A stretch of 64,000 nt of DNA, taken from contig JACTAT010000148.1 of the NCBI GenBank assembly GCA_014526335.1, positions 1 to 64,000 on the forward strand, in the 5' to 3' direction. Below are positions 48,501 to 59,535 of this stretch, piece by piece. How positions within the stretch are numbered: position 1 is the first letter of the stretch; the number at the start of each line of letters is the position of its first letter. The notes beneath the pieces were generated by a model. It was not told the origin of the DNA and ran no database searches. It saw only the letters and a list, made by a program, of their open reading frames with translations. Made by a program: the position numbers and the translations under genes. This DNA is from Chrysaora quinquecirrha (Eukaryota > Cnidaria > Scyphozoa > Semaeostomeae > Pelagiidae).

Positions 48501-51500
48501 CCCTCCCTCCCTAAGCGGATTTTGGAACTGGAAATGGTAATTTTATTCAGCGGCTCGGCCGAACGAAGTAATGTCAAAACACAGCGGGCGAACGAAATTG
48601 TATCTCATAACACAGCAAGAGTCTTTTTCTTCAAGTGCCAGAAAGTCGGATGCTGAGACGAAGGAATAACATTGTTGGAGAAATTTTTGCTTGAATTAAA
48701 TCCTTCTAGCTTATTTGCATATAAGCAGAATTTGGCAAATTGTGGTCCAATATGCAAATGACGAATAGCAGCTTGAAGAATTGGAAATTGGAAATTGGAA
48801 TGTTGAATCACAGAATGATGGTGTCAGGAATGACACGATGATAAACAGCAGAAGTTCTGGTGGAATGGGAAGTAAGAAACATCCATGCACTAGTAATGCT
48901 ACCATGAATTCAGCATTGCGTTTCGCCGAGTCCCCGCTTTTAAAGCACCACTATATTGGATGCAGCCTATTATTTGAAAGCAATAAACAATTGTTCTAAC
49001 TATTGTTTCATGGGATCTTCCAGGTTGCAGTTATGTCTCTTTGTTAGAAGCGGGGACGCAGGTCATACATTCCAAATACTTTGGGCATATGTCTTTCATG
49101 TTGCCATAGAATGTTAGAATGATATACTCAAAATTGCGATGAACAGCGGAATCATTTTCGGGCATACTTAAAAGCTTTTTTCGTCTGACACTCCTCAGAG
49201 TTTGAACGTCAGAAACAGACCGTTTCAAATTTTCTGACGTTCATATTCTGAGGAGTGTCAGACGAAAAAGCTTTTGAGTATGCCCCAAAATAATTCCGCC
49301 GTTCATCGCAATTTTGAAGTTTTGTACAACTCAAAGACTAATGATTTATTCAGAAGTTCCTCTTTGATTCAGTAAACGGCAATATTCAACATCTGATATG
49401 TGCTTTTGTACTTCTGTCATTTTAGATACTACAGCGTTTTAACCTACAACTTCGACATCTCATCTTCTGGATCCAAATATTATTAATACCTGATTTGGTT
49501 ATTGGAAAAATACCGATTTTATTAGCCGCCAAAAAAGAAAAAGGATGGGTTAGTATTTGGTGTACTTTCCATGGCTTATTTTGCTGCTTTTTTCTATCGT
49601 TGAATTTGCAAACTTTCCTTCATTGATTCAGAATCCGACAGCACTTTGATGTGTTCAAAGTCTTTGACAGCTTAAAGGGAAGTACACACTTATGCCCAAA
49701 GGAGACTACATCTTTTTACTCCGAGATGATATTCTATTCCAAGTCCCTGGGGGTACTCCCTGATGTAAGCTGACAGGTATGTGCCCCTCATGAGTGGGTT
49801 TTTCTTTGAGAATTCTTTACAACTGGGTCCGATTTATGCCTAAATTACCTTAAAAGTGGGTATAGAATCAAATTTCCTTAACATTTGGTACACAAATTCA
49901 TACAAAAATCATAAAACTGGGTGGGTGAATGTGTAAAGCAATACCTTAAGGGTTGGTTGGTTTGTAAAAACTCAGGGGCACAACCCTGTACATTTCAGGT
50001 CCAAGTCAAGACAAAACGAAGCTAAATAACGATAACATACAATTATAACGCTTGCTAACCAACACTGCGATACATCACGTTGTCAACAAAGAGAAGAAGC
50101 ATACACAGTTCCCGGAAGTGTGTACTTACACGCCGTTAGGAAAAAGCCAATCTATTGGCAATTAACTTAATAGTCGCTGCGGAGCAGTATTTCGATTTTT
50201 GTATGTTTGTTTGTGACATTTTTTCATCACGCTGTTGAGCATGTGAAAGGAATGGCATTCAAATTTCATCTTTCAACATGGCGGCTGTTTTGACATAAGC
50301 TTTCAAAGGGTAGCTAAAATTAGTTAGGAAGATGTATTCCTAACTAATATTGATTTCTTAAAACATCTGCATTTATTACATCTCGATTTAGTCTCAGTTC
50401 TTTGCTCTTTTCATGTCTTCCAACATTCAACATTGACAAGCGTCTGCCCGAGCAGCACTTCCTTAACGTTGTTAAGGGCTAGTTTGATCTTTATTTATCC
50501 CGTTTTTCTGCAGACTCGTGTAGTTTTTATCCATTAAGCATCATAGTCATAAGAGGCGTAAGAGAGAGGGAGAGAGAAATGCGCGCTAGAGACACACTAT
50601 CAACGTTTAAATAACGAAGTTTCTGGAATCTCGCTTTGTAGTTGATAGAAATGAGTCTTTCCTGATTACTAAGCAAAATGTTCAAACTTCTTACATTGTT
50701 GACCAAGATGCAGAAGTTATTCATTATTTATAACATATTTGTGTACTAAATTTAGACTGAACTATAATTCAATATTAGATTCTGTTATTTTTTATTTTTG
50801 CAGCGTCTGTTTGATGTTCTGAGCCCAATAATTCCTGTAGCAGTTACATTGATTTGCGTTTCTGGTTCATACTACTTCTCGACAGCAGAATTCTTACAGA
50901 GAAATCTAATTTTGTTTACAATGTTCTTTGGCATTACAATAGTCAAATTTCATTTGAGATTCGTCGTAAGTAGTATACTATCATTCGTCGTATTCTATCA
51001 TTCATTCGCGGCTCTATATCTAAGTTCAACTTGAAAAAGAAGAAAGAAAATGTCAATTGCTTCGTTGAGCAGTACACGCATTTTTTACAAGGAAGTGCTT
51101 TATAAGGAAGGTAGTACTCGGATAGGAAAAAACTTTAGGAATCCCAGTACTGGATCAGAGACTAATAAGGAATCTGACTTTATTAGAAAGGATGAAGTCT
51201 TATGAAGCTGATCATTTACATGTATAAAACGAGCAAGCAACACTCTTATTGTCAATGGTTTAATTAGTATTCATTTCTATTCGCCTTCTGACACCTTATG
51301 TCTCTATATTCCCTTGTCCCTAGGTTCATTTTAAAGAAACAAGTATAAAAGTTAAGGAATTGCTAATGATTTTCAGTACTCAAATTTGGCTGTCAGTTAA
51401 GGAATTTTCAGTACTGAGCCTGAGCTGAACTTCCTTATAAAAAAATGCGTGTAAAAGCGAATTGCGCTTGATTGGGTCGGGTGAAGCGAGCTTCGCTACT

Positions 51501-54391
51501 GCAATGAAAAGAACAGCGAATGTCGAAGCAAACTTTTGCGCCACTTCAGAAGAACGCGCCCATCTTTAGGCATGCGCGTTGTAATGAGGCAATAGGCAAA
51601 AACTGAATAATGACAAGGAAGCGGAAAATAGACTCGTGAATAGACGCTTCTGCAAAAGACGGCCGCCATTTTTGCCTATTGTTTTCATTAAGGATTTTCG
51701 AAAGGAATTCTGGGAATAATTTCCTTAGTTACGTTTTATACATAGCTGCAGACGTTGAATTTGTAGCTAAGGAAATTATTTCCAGAATTCCCTAAAAACA
51801 TTAAGAAAAACATGGGATTGACAGAAACGGCCGCCATCTTTTGCGGAAACGTCTATTATATAGATTCAGTGGCCCGGCACACATTTTTTTAGTTTTGAGA
51901 AAAGTTTATCTTCAGGGAAATCGGAACAAATTCAAACGGTAGAGGACACAGATAATTATTAGAGACACTTAAACAATTCAAACATTTAATGCATGATTCG
52001 ATTCCGACGTTTATGATAAACAGCGAGGCTGGAAGGGCTGTAGAATCCCTGACAACCGTGAGAAAACCGGAACTCGGAAAAAATCTTTGAAAACATGTCA
52101 AATATATAAGATATTGCGATGAACAGCGCAATGATTTTCGGGCATACTTAAAAGCTTTCTTCGTCTGACACCCCTCAGAGTATAAACGCCAGAAACAGAC
52201 CGAAACAATAGACTAAGGCGGAATTTATACCCAGATGCAGCTCGAAATGCACCAATCAGAACGACCGAAAAGCTGAATTGGCATTGTGTTTTAAACACCA
52301 ATCTGCTGGTCGGATACAGCGGGAAGACCAATTGAATTATTTGAAGAGTCCAAGTGAGAAAACGAACTCTTTCTGTCTATCAGAACCGGCCTTTTTGGTT
52401 TTGATGTAGACAGATTCCAAAACCCCTAAGTGAAAAAGGATTGCGTACCTACCACACAAAAAAGTTTGTTCATTTATGAATTTTCGTGTCGGTGTGATGC
52501 CAGGTACGTAGGTCGTACTTCCCAGAGATTAATTTTGAAGTTTTGTACAACTCAAAGAATATATAGATATTTTTGAGGCTACGCCTACTGTTCCTTGCTG
52601 TGGGTTATAAATACTAATTTTTACAGCAAATCCATGTAAACTATTTCTCCTTTCAAACTTTAAGTATAAATGGAGCCTTTTGGGGAAGAACGCTGGGAAA
52701 TATATTGTACTTCTATCTATATCAACCGTCTTGTTCTTTAAATATAGTTTCTTAGTATTAATGAGCCTGGACAGTTCCTTAAAGTTCCTTAATTTTTAGG
52801 AATTTTCAGCCTCGAGCAGTTTTCTTGTAGTAATAGTTCATTTGTGATCTTAGTTAGGAATGGCTCGCTTCAATGAACCATCTATGTTTTTTTTATTCTT
52901 TCAGGTTACTCATATGATTAATGCCAAATTCAAGCCGTATGACCGCTGCTTGATTTTCCAAGTGCTATTTACTTTTGGAGTTGTTCTTATCAGTACAACT
53001 GAGATGGAGACGAAAATTCTCTATGGCTTTTTGGTAGGTCATCTTTCTTTCATGTCAGAATATCTTGTTGGAAAAATTTTTCATGGTCATTTCGTACGTG
53101 TGTTTATTGCCTGGTTGTCGATAATCGTAGACTCGAGGCTCTTCAACGCATTCATAATGCCGTGGGCTGCCCTTCGTGCTATTGTTATTTCCGAAAAGCA
53201 TCTTTCCAGGCACCAAACGAGCAGTTAATTGTTATAAGGGTTTCAGGTTTAGTAAGGGGAACTAACTCAAAGTCCAGAAAAGGTGTCCGTTTGTACTGAA
53301 CATCCACCACTTCTCTCAGAGATAAGCCCCACACTACTAAATATCCCGCACTGTACTGCAAGGTGCCTCCCCACAGTCATATTGATATCCCACCACAGGC
53401 ATCATGGTATCCCCTACCTTACTGAATATCCACCTTGGTCCTTGGCAAATTATGATGTGACCCCACCTTACTGAATACCCCCCACCGTACTCCGAGATGC
53501 CTCCCCAGAGCAATCATGATATCCCACCACGGCAATCATGGTAACCCCCAACGTACTAAATATCCGCCACGGCGGTCATGATGCCTCCCAACGACAATCA
53601 TAGTATCCCACTACAGGGATCATTGTATCCCCATCGTACTAAATTTCCCCCAGGGGCAATCATAATGCGATCCAACCGTGCTGAATATCCCCCACCATAC
53701 ATTGAGATGTCTCCCCAAGGAAATCATGATACCTACATCTTACTGAATATCTGCCACCGCACTACGACCGTACTGCGCATAAACGCAGTTTTCTTTATAA
53801 GCAACTGCTTATATATAAGCAGCCGAGATGTAGGCCTTAAACTTTAAGCAACCTATAGTACCACAGGAAAAGAACCTAAGCAACATATTAACTTTTAATA
53901 CAGTCTTTATATGGTAACAATTACATGGTACTCTTGACTGATGTTATATATAATATTACTTTGCTGTATACTAGGTGTTCTAGCGTTATGTTGCATAAAA
54001 AGCTATAGGATAACTCCAAATATTGCTGTTCTCTAGCCTCTTTATTATTCTTAGGGTAAAATATACACCTAAAATTAAGCAACTAATAAGCAACTTTTGC
54101 TACTAAAAGGTGGCCATAAGAGATCCAAAAATAAGCAACTTTTTGAACTAGACCCGAGCGAAGTTGCTTATAAAAAAATCTGCGTGTAGATTACATGGCA
54201 TGAATCTTTGAAATGTCTCAATATTATTGAGTTTATTTATCTCCTTTTAGCTTGGTGCTGTTTTGGATTTCGCTGTGTATTCCTTTCAGTTATTTTCTCA
54301 ATTATATCGCGAATTCGATGAGCGAATTTTCTTTCTGGAAGCCGCTGCTGGTGATGCAAAGGTGCAATCGAATGGAAATATGAAGAATTAA
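42573..54391 (+). CDS. CEPT1: Choline/ethanolamine phosphotransferase (CEPT1/CHPT1-like), complete
   Basis: Exons: 42573-42794, 46297-46595, 47821-47905, 49426-49548, 50804-50965, 52905-53033, 54251-54391. All junctions are GT-AG and in phase, giving 386 residues, the usual family length. The enzyme makes phosphatidylcholine/phosphatidylethanolamine from CDP-choline/ethanolamine and diacylglycerol in ER/Golgi membranes. The N-terminus (HKYRREGISILEP, LSPNIVTLAGL) matches CEPT1. The CDP-alcohol motif spans D94-D121: DSLDGKLAR, then GEILDHGGD. All its Asp/Gly/Ala/Arg positions are present, but the AR-to-G spacing is 10 residues rather than the usual 8. Several hydrophobic membrane segments follow. 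A 5' intron acceptor (TTTTTCCTCAG, ending 42507) shows an upstream noncoding exon. The start is the first ATG after it. Reading through exon 6 would give an alternative tail to 53228. No Sec/TGA as in vertebrate SELENOI. Confidence 0.92.
42868..45336. mobile_element. TACACGC-family MITE (copy b), interrupted by another element
   Basis: Ends TACACGCATTTTTTTTTATA and TATAAAAAAAAATGCGTGTA. The body is split at 42963/45044 by a 2.1-kb insertion. Without it the copy is about 390 bp, like copies a and c. In CEPT intron 1. Confidence 0.88.
42964..45043. mobile_element. 2.1-kb element with CACTCTTAGAAATAAAG ends, nested
   Basis: Exact inverted ends CACTCTTAGAAATAAAG / CTTTATTTCTAAGAGTG, flanked by TA (42962-42963, 45044-45045). 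Subterminal parts repeat AAAGGTTTTT / AAAAACCTTT many times. Aligning the flanks with copy c shows the uninterrupted target, which confirms TA duplication. No transposase; it is non-autonomous. Confidence 0.88.
45598..45945. mobile_element. Degraded CCCGGGG-type element
   Basis: Starts CCCAGGGGGGGGGGTACTTG, with internal TACCTTTTTGGGTA repeats, and ends near GCCCCCTAGGGTA / GCCCCCTGTCCC. Similar in style to 1766-2109. In CEPT intron 1. Confidence 0.5.
46817..47182. mobile_element. TACACG-family MITE (copy d)
   Basis: TACACGGTTTTTTATAAGAA on the left; TTTCTTATGAAAAGGCGTGTA on the right (in CEPT intron 2). The inner word CTGGCTCGGGGCCTA is shared with the lone end at 42400. Confidence 0.75.
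49131..49314. repeat. Near-perfect palindrome, about 184 bp
   Basis: Arms of about 83 bp (AAATTGCGATGAACAGCGGA ... and its inverse) with a short loop near 49216-49230. Arm sequence recurs at 13184 and 52113. In CEPT intron 3. Confidence 0.85.
49745..49990. mobile_element. GGGGGTACTCCCTGATGTAAG repeat
   Basis: Begins CCCTGGGGGTACTCCC and reads on through GACAGGTATGTGCCCC, a repeat type I associate with anthozoan genomes (memory, not checked). In CEPT intron 4. Confidence 0.55.
51073..51453. mobile_element. TACACGC-family MITE (copy c), intact
   Basis: TACACGCATTTTTTACAAGG / CCTTATAAAAAAATGCGTGTA ends around 381 bp. In CEPT intron 5. It supplies the uninterrupted sequence GAGACTAATAAGGAATCTGA used to read the nested insertion in copy b. 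Confidence 0.87.
51642..51854. mobile_element. ISL2EU-like MITE, AT target duplication
   Basis: Inverted ends AGACGCTTCTGCAAAAGA (left) and AGACGTTTCCGCAAAAGA (right, minus strand), flanked by AT (51640-51641, 51855-51856). 213 bp, noncoding, with CGGCCGCCAT words inside both ends. Confidence 0.7.
52113..52560. repeat. Dispersed repeat, copy 2
   Basis: Starts ATTGCGATGAACAGCGCAAT and runs through the same text as 13184-13515. It ends near TTTTGAAGTTTTGTACAACT, which also follows the palindrome at 49131-49314. In CEPT intron 5. Confidence 0.8.
53285..53770 (+). repeat. Degenerate minisatellite (CEPT intron 6)
   Basis: Words TACTGAATATCC, CCCACCGTACT, GAGATGCCTCCCCA and CAATCATGATATCCC recur in mixed order with a period of about 50 bp. 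Confidence 0.8.
53780..54188. mobile_element. TACACGC-family MITE (copy e)
   Basis: Left TAAACGCAGTTTTCTTTATA and right TTATAAAAAAATCTGCGTGTA. The interior repeats AAGCAAC words. In CEPT intron 6, ending 62 bp before the last exon. Confidence 0.7.
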
Positions 54392-54420
54392 CAAATTTTG
54401 CAGCATTAACACTTTATTGT

Positions 54421-54434
54421 AATAAATTAATAAA
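54421..54434 (+). promoter_or_regulatory. Poly(A) signals of the CEPT gene
   Basis: Two AATAAA hexamers, 30 bp past the stop codon. Confidence 0.7.
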
Positions 54435-54534
54435 ATATATGACTTTGCTTATGTATGTTTTGGCTTTGGATTTGTTAGCAATGCCCATACATAGAACAGT
54501 TATCCATCTATGGAAAGGGGTCTATGCAATATTA

Positions 54535-55087
54535 CAGTTGACATCCGCTATCTCGAACTCTCAAGGAAACTGGAATTTGTTCGAGATAGCGAATGTTCGA
54601 AATAACGGATGCCCCATATAAATATAAAAAATTATAGTTTTTAAGTCAGAAAAGGAACTCCTAATAACATGCAGGGTTACTGATCCCAAATTTCATCAAA
54701 CAAGTCTGGTATTTTTTACATGGGAGTCAAAGCTCGTCTGCTTTCATCCCTACTATTGGTGAAATTGAGATAATGGCTATTGTATACATGGGCAGCATAT
54801 CACTTAGCTGCTGCCATTCCCGCTCCGCTAGGTGAACTTATACATACTTTCAGCCTGTTTCTTTATCCAGTTCAACAGAAAATTTGGCGAAGTTCGAGAT
54901 AAAGAGCACGTTTTCCTCCATGGGAAATCGAAAATGGTTCGAGACAGCGAATGTTCGAGATAACGGGGTTCGAGATAGCGGATGATTTTTCTATACAAAC
55001 CCTTATACCAAACCGAGGGAAATGGAAAATCGTTCGAGATAGCGAATGTTCAAGATAGCAGGCAGTCGAGATAGCGGATGTCAACTG
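54535..55087. mobile_element. pogo/Tigger-like MITE
   Basis: Ends CAGTTGACATCCGCTATCTC and, inverted, GATAGCGGATGTCAACTG, flanked by TA (54533-54534, 55088-55089). The word TTCGAGATAGCGAATGTTCG recurs several times inside. Noncoding. Confidence 0.82.
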
Positions 55088-55603
55088 TAGAATTTAAAGA
55101 TCCACACTTACCAGTCACCAAATCTGCAAGATTGTCTCAACCGACGCTCCGTTGTTCTTTTTCTCGCAATTTTTATCTGATCGAGGAAAAGTAGTGTTGC
55201 TTTTAAATCAGTCTTCATGGGATTATTGACTCGGAAAAGCAACTTTATTTTGATACAAATATATTTTTATACAGTAGTTTTAAAAGCCAAATAAAATATT
55301 TGTTGCATTTCAGAATTTCATGCTACATATCTGATAGATACAATTCGCATACAGTATTTATTATTCGTTTAGTAGCTTAGTACATATTTTTTATAAATTT
55401 TCACGAACAAGTAGCAAACTTTGAAGAATTTTCTCTTATCTCTATTACGTCAATAGACCTTTTTCCCAATTCATTTTGATTGCGAGACTGGCATTTGAAA
55501 ACGAGGCGAAGGTTGTAGTCAACCAAAGCGAAGCACGCAACACCAGTTCTTCGATTTAGTTTTGGATGCTGTTCTGACATTATTCACTTTTTTGTCGGTA
55601 ACA

Positions 55604-57466
55604 ATGGATCAGTTCAAATCGCTGTTACCCGAAAAGAAATCTGTTAGTTCTCTTGATGATTTAAGAAATTTAACTGTGAAAGAATTGAGAGTAATTTTGG
55701 CTGCTTATAAAGAGAAAATGTCTGGGTCAAAGGCGGACCTTATTCTAAGGGCCTATGCCATTCTTTCACGGATACAGAGGCAAGAAGACGGCAGTATGTG
55801 TTCAGCAACCCAAGTTGAAGAAGCAAATGAAGATCACTGCACGTACGAATCAATTTTTAAGAATAAATGCAGCCATTTGCCGTGGACATCCGATCTCAGA
55901 GGCACTCCAATTTTTTCTTTTGTCCAGCTGTACGATTATCTTGTTATTCGAACAACAAAGTTCAAGCATATCAAATTGAAGAGTACAGCCTACAAAAGGC
56001 TTAAATCTTTCCAGTTCTTTTACGAAGGATACATAAGATCATTCTCTGTGGCAAAAGATTTAAACTATACATATTTTGATGTGCGTATGAAAGCATCAAT
56101 GAAGAACACTTTGTACAAAGTCATAGTTGTTTTATCCAATGATTCTGGTGATGTTTCCTCTGCAGCCTGTACATGTCCCGCAGGTGCTGGTGTTTCTGGT
56201 TTTGGCAACTGTAATCATGTTGGTGGTGTGCTTTTTGCGTTGGAGGATTTCAACAGAAAAGGTTATCAGAGCTGTCCTGAGCCCGTCTCTTGCACATCCA
56301 AATTATCTGCTTGGAATGTTCCGTCATCCTCAAGTAAAATCGCTCCTGCTTCTATTGATCAAATTGTTATTAAGAAAATAAAGTTTGGAAAAGATAATAG
56401 TTCAATCACAAATCCACAAGTAAATCACCATGATCCTCGTAAAAGCAAAGATCGCCAATTGCATGATGAACATTTTGAAAAGTTAAGAAATTCCATTGCT
56501 TCATCAACACCAATCAGTTGTTTTTTTGCCTTTCATCCCTTTCCTGAGACACAGTCATCAAGTGATACATCTGTTCTTACTGAAACCGTCAATTCGTTGG
56601 ATTCTCCATTTGAAAATCTATTTGTTCAGCTATCTGTCTCTAATGATGCTGATTCTGTACCCTTCACTGATGATTATGACATATCTTGCTCCAATTTTAA
56701 AGAAATGATGGAACACCATGCTAAATCTCATATGATCCTCAGCCCATTGCAGATTTGTGAAATTGAAAAGTCTACTCGAGGTCAGTCAGAAAATGATTCA
56801 TGGAAACAACACCGACTATATCGAATAACTGCATCAAATTTTTACTCAGCTGCAGTCAATACAGTTGAACCATCTTCAAAGCTGAAATCATTGTTTTATT
56901 CAAGTTTCTCTTCTACAGCTACACAACATGGGAAATTATATGAGCCGCATGTTCGTTCCTTGTATCTTGATTCTATGATCAAAAAAGGCTATCATAACAT
57001 ATCAGTGGATGAACCTGGTCTGATCATCTCAAAATCTCATTCTTTCTTGGGTGCATCTTTGGATGGTATTGTTCATCACAATGATATATCTTGGGGACTT
57101 GAGATCAAATGCCCTTTTTCAAAGTTTTCAGCTTCTCTTGAGGCTGCACTTGATGACAAGAGCTTCTTTCTTACAAGAACAGATGAGAAAATCCATCTTA
57201 AAAAGAAAAATCGCTACCATTATCAAATTCAAGGTCAAATGTTTTGTTCTGGTTTGAAGAGAGTGGATCTGGTGGTGTGGTTTGGAGATCATGAGCCACT
57301 ATTCATCGAATCGATCAATTATGATGCAAATTTTGTTGAGAGATTCATCCTTCCTCAGCTTCATCATTTTTATTGTAAAGCTGTATTACCAGAGTATTTC
57401 ACGAAACGTGTTAAAAGGGGACTTCCATTGTATATTCATGGTGGTTGGGAGAAATTTTCTTCGTGA
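55604..57466 (+). CDS. SAP-SWIM-YqaJ nuclease of element 1, intact
   Basis: 620 residues from the ATG at 55604, without breaks. A SAP-like helix pair (LTVKELRVILAAYKEKMSGS, about residues 23-42, running on to about 54) should bind DNA. A SWIM zinc finger has C189, C191, C203 and H205 (CTCPAG to GNCNH). The C-terminal third is a YqaJ/lambda-exonuclease-like PD-(D/E)xK nuclease: RITASNFYS, E447 in GKLYEP, D487 in GASLDG, E500-x-K502 in LEIKCP, and Gln in YQIQGQMFCSG. All catalytic positions are present, so it is probably active, maybe trimming DNA ends during transposition. That role is inference. Its own transposase partner on the other strand is ruined. Confidence 0.9.
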   Translation: MDQFKSLLPEKKSVSSLDDLRNLTVKELRVILAAYKEKMSGSKADLILRAYAILSRIQRQEDGSMCSATQVEEANEDHCTYESIFKNKCSHLPWTSDLRGTPIFSFVQLYDYLVIRTTKFKHIKLKSTAYKRLKSFQFFYEGYIRSFSVAKDLNYTYFDVRMKASMKNTLYKVIVVLSNDSGDVSSAACTCPAGAGVSGFGNCNHVGGVLFALEDFNRKGYQSCPEPVSCTSKLSAWNVPSSSSKIAPASIDQIVIKKIKFGKDNSSITNPQVNHHDPRKSKDRQLHDEHFEKLRNSIASSTPISCFFAFHPFPETQSSSDTSVLTETVNSLDSPFENLFVQLSVSNDADSVPFTDDYDISCSNFKEMMEHHAKSHMILSPLQICEIEKSTRGQSENDSWKQHRLYRITASNFYSAAVNTVEPSSKLKSLFYSSFSSTATQHGKLYEPHVRSLYLDSMIKKGYHNISVDEPGLIISKSHSFLGASLDGIVHHNDISWGLEIKCPFSKFSASLEAALDDKSFFLTRTDEKIHLKKKNRYHYQIQGQMFCSGLKRVDLVVWFGDHEPLFIESINYDANFVERFILPQLHHFYCKAVLPEYFTKRVKRGLPLYIHGGWEKFSS

Positions 57467-57624
57467 ATAATTACATTTTTGTGGACACAAAAGGGATAAA
57501 GATGATAAAGAATTGTTAGTGGCTTTCTGATGTTTATTATGGATTCAAATTATTTTAAGATTAGTTTAAATATGTACATAACGTAAACAATAGCACAATT
57601 TTCTTAACAATATATATGAAAGTT

Positions 57625-58994
57625 CTAAACTCTGCCACTTGCCCATTTAATGTGGATTCTAACAGCTGCAATACCGGCAGTTTCTTCACTTTCTTTAGGA
57701 GTCAGCTGTGCACGAGTACCTTTAAAGGGAGGAATATTAAGGGTGACACCAATTGGGAGAATATCAGTGATAATATCGAATCCGTGGTCTGCCATTACAT
57801 TGTCACCTGGCTCAAGGAGAGATAGAATACCACATTTTTCGGTGATTTCTTTGTCAGAAATACGTCCAGACCAGAGCTTTGATACATATGTAATTGCGCC
57901 AGTAGGAAATATTCCTACCAGTGCAGTGAATGCTGACTCTCCTGGAAGGGTATATCTTGAATTCTTTAGGCATTAGTTTCTGGATGAATTCTTTTGGAGG
58001 AAAGGGAAAAAGCATTGGCAATTCATGATATAAGAAATTGATCCAGGTGGTAAAAATTCTTGAAGCATGACCAGTCGAGATACCAAATCTGTCTCCAAGA
58101 TCAGTCAAGAACAAACCAACTTTAAGACACATCAAAACAAGTATAAATGCTTCAAAATTTGGGAGGACTGGTTTTTGGCCACATTTCAAGTTAGAGTCTC
58201 GCCTCTCTCCCTTGTTCTTTGATGCCTCAAAAGACTTTGGGCCACGCCAGTAGGACATATTTTCCAGCTTTGGCTCCAAATACTCAAAAACTGATTTCAA
58301 TGAAGAGTAATTAGGAAATCCGGTGAAGAATTTGACTGCAGAATCATCATTTTGTTATTTGTCAATGGGAAAGAGTGTCTTTTTTGCCACAGATAAATCA
58401 TTACTCAACTGTGAAATATTTGAGGGAAGTCACCAGTGTCATCACCATTACTTGATAGCACAGGGCTATCAATAAATGAAAAATCAGTTTGTGTGGAACA
58501 TGTTTTAAACTTGGAAACACTTTTCAAATAAGAAAGACCATCAAGTTCACAAATTTCTTCTGATGTAGCGGAAGAACAAGGTTGTTGGTCTTGACTATTA
58601 CCAAATGAGCTGTGGTCTTTTGGAGCTTTTCGTGAAACTTTGCTGCTGCTCTTAGTGGCCTCAACATTCTACAGTTTCAAAGATGGAACTGCACCAGGGA
58701 CTAAATTCCAACAATTTGGGCCTCGCTTGATGTCTGAATCTTTAAAGTGCTCTTGGCACAAAGCTGTGCTTGGAGTCACCTTGAAACCATCCAAACCGTA
58801 AACCCTTTTGATCAAACTGCACCATAATCTTTTCTCTGGATTCTTTTGTGGAAATCAAAAGAAGCGTAGGCCAGTCAGAGTACCATCACTTTTGTAAAAG
58901 AAATTATAGCAGCCAAAAGTGGCACACTGCTTACCAAAAATGATTTCCTTTTCACTTGAGCACTAGCAGTTTGACTGTCGTTATTTTCAGCCAT
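57625..58994 (-). pseudogene. THAP-domain DDE transposase of element 1, decayed
   Basis: From the ATG at 58994 the frame breaks early. A THAP finger is visible in another frame (CATFGCYNFF, then a TGA, then ALCQEHF and GAVPS). The HTH region FILVLMCLKVGLFLTDLGD with FGISTGHASRIFTTWINF is kept (in 57854-58300). The stretch holding the first catalytic Asp is deleted near 57950-57985. The second Asp is kept (VMADHGFDI), and the catalytic Glu of the HVER-type motif is Lys (RIHIKWASGRV). The gene is dead several times over. It converges on the nuclease gene, with 158 bp between stops. Confidence 0.85.
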
Positions 58995-59535
58995 AATAAT
59001 CAAAATGAAACTCGAATGAGACAATAAATGCTAAGACTTTATAGATACGAAGTCGTTAGATGATCCGCGCACAGAGAAGCGCACTACAACCTTCGCCTCA
59101 CTTTGGTTCCTGAGTCTCGTAATCAAAATGAATTGGGAAAAAGGTTTATTTATTCATTCAGTGTTCCATGCACGGTACCATACTCGTGTAATCTGGGGTG
59201 TAATTTCCAAGGTTTTCTTCAAATTTTTAAGGTATTTTCATTGAATTTAGAATTTATAGTTATTTGTATATTTTTAGTTAGTTATTTAGTTGTCCTCTCG
59301 AATAAAATTCTTTGGTTTTCAAGAGTCATCCTTGAAAGATCATGGGTCTAAGCTGGTTAGGCCATTCTCTCTGGTTGCGGGCTTTGTTTTCTCATCTCGA
59401 TTTTTACACCAAACAGTGGATGTATCTACCCTACATATTTACAATTTCTACTGCTTCAAAGAATTTTCTCATTGAAAAGTCTAAGAATCAATTGCAGCGA
59501 TTGCTAATGTTAATGGAATTATTACGTTGTCTGGA

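Larger units (their letters stand above)
55455..59147 (+). mobile_element. ISL2EU-like two-gene DNA transposon, element 1
   Basis: A 3693-bp element with 64-bp inverted ends: left AGACCTTTTTCCCAATTCAT from 55455, right AAACCTTTTTCCCAATTCAT on the minus strand from 59147. It is flanked by AT (55453-55454, 59148-59149). It carries a YqaJ-type nuclease gene (plus) and a THAP/DDE transposase gene (minus), convergent. As I recall, this pairing and AT duplication characterise the ISL2EU (IS4EU) superfamily. The nuclease is intact, the transposase is not. Confidence 0.88.

Noticed and set aside
54251..54391. Selenoprotein (SELENOI-type) ending
   Set aside because: The gene ends at a normal TAA with no in-frame TGA, and its N-terminus resembles CEPT1 more than SELENOI.
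57616..57976. Open frames on the plus strand downstream of the element 1 nuclease
   Set aside because: They are antisense to the C-terminal half of the decayed transposase.
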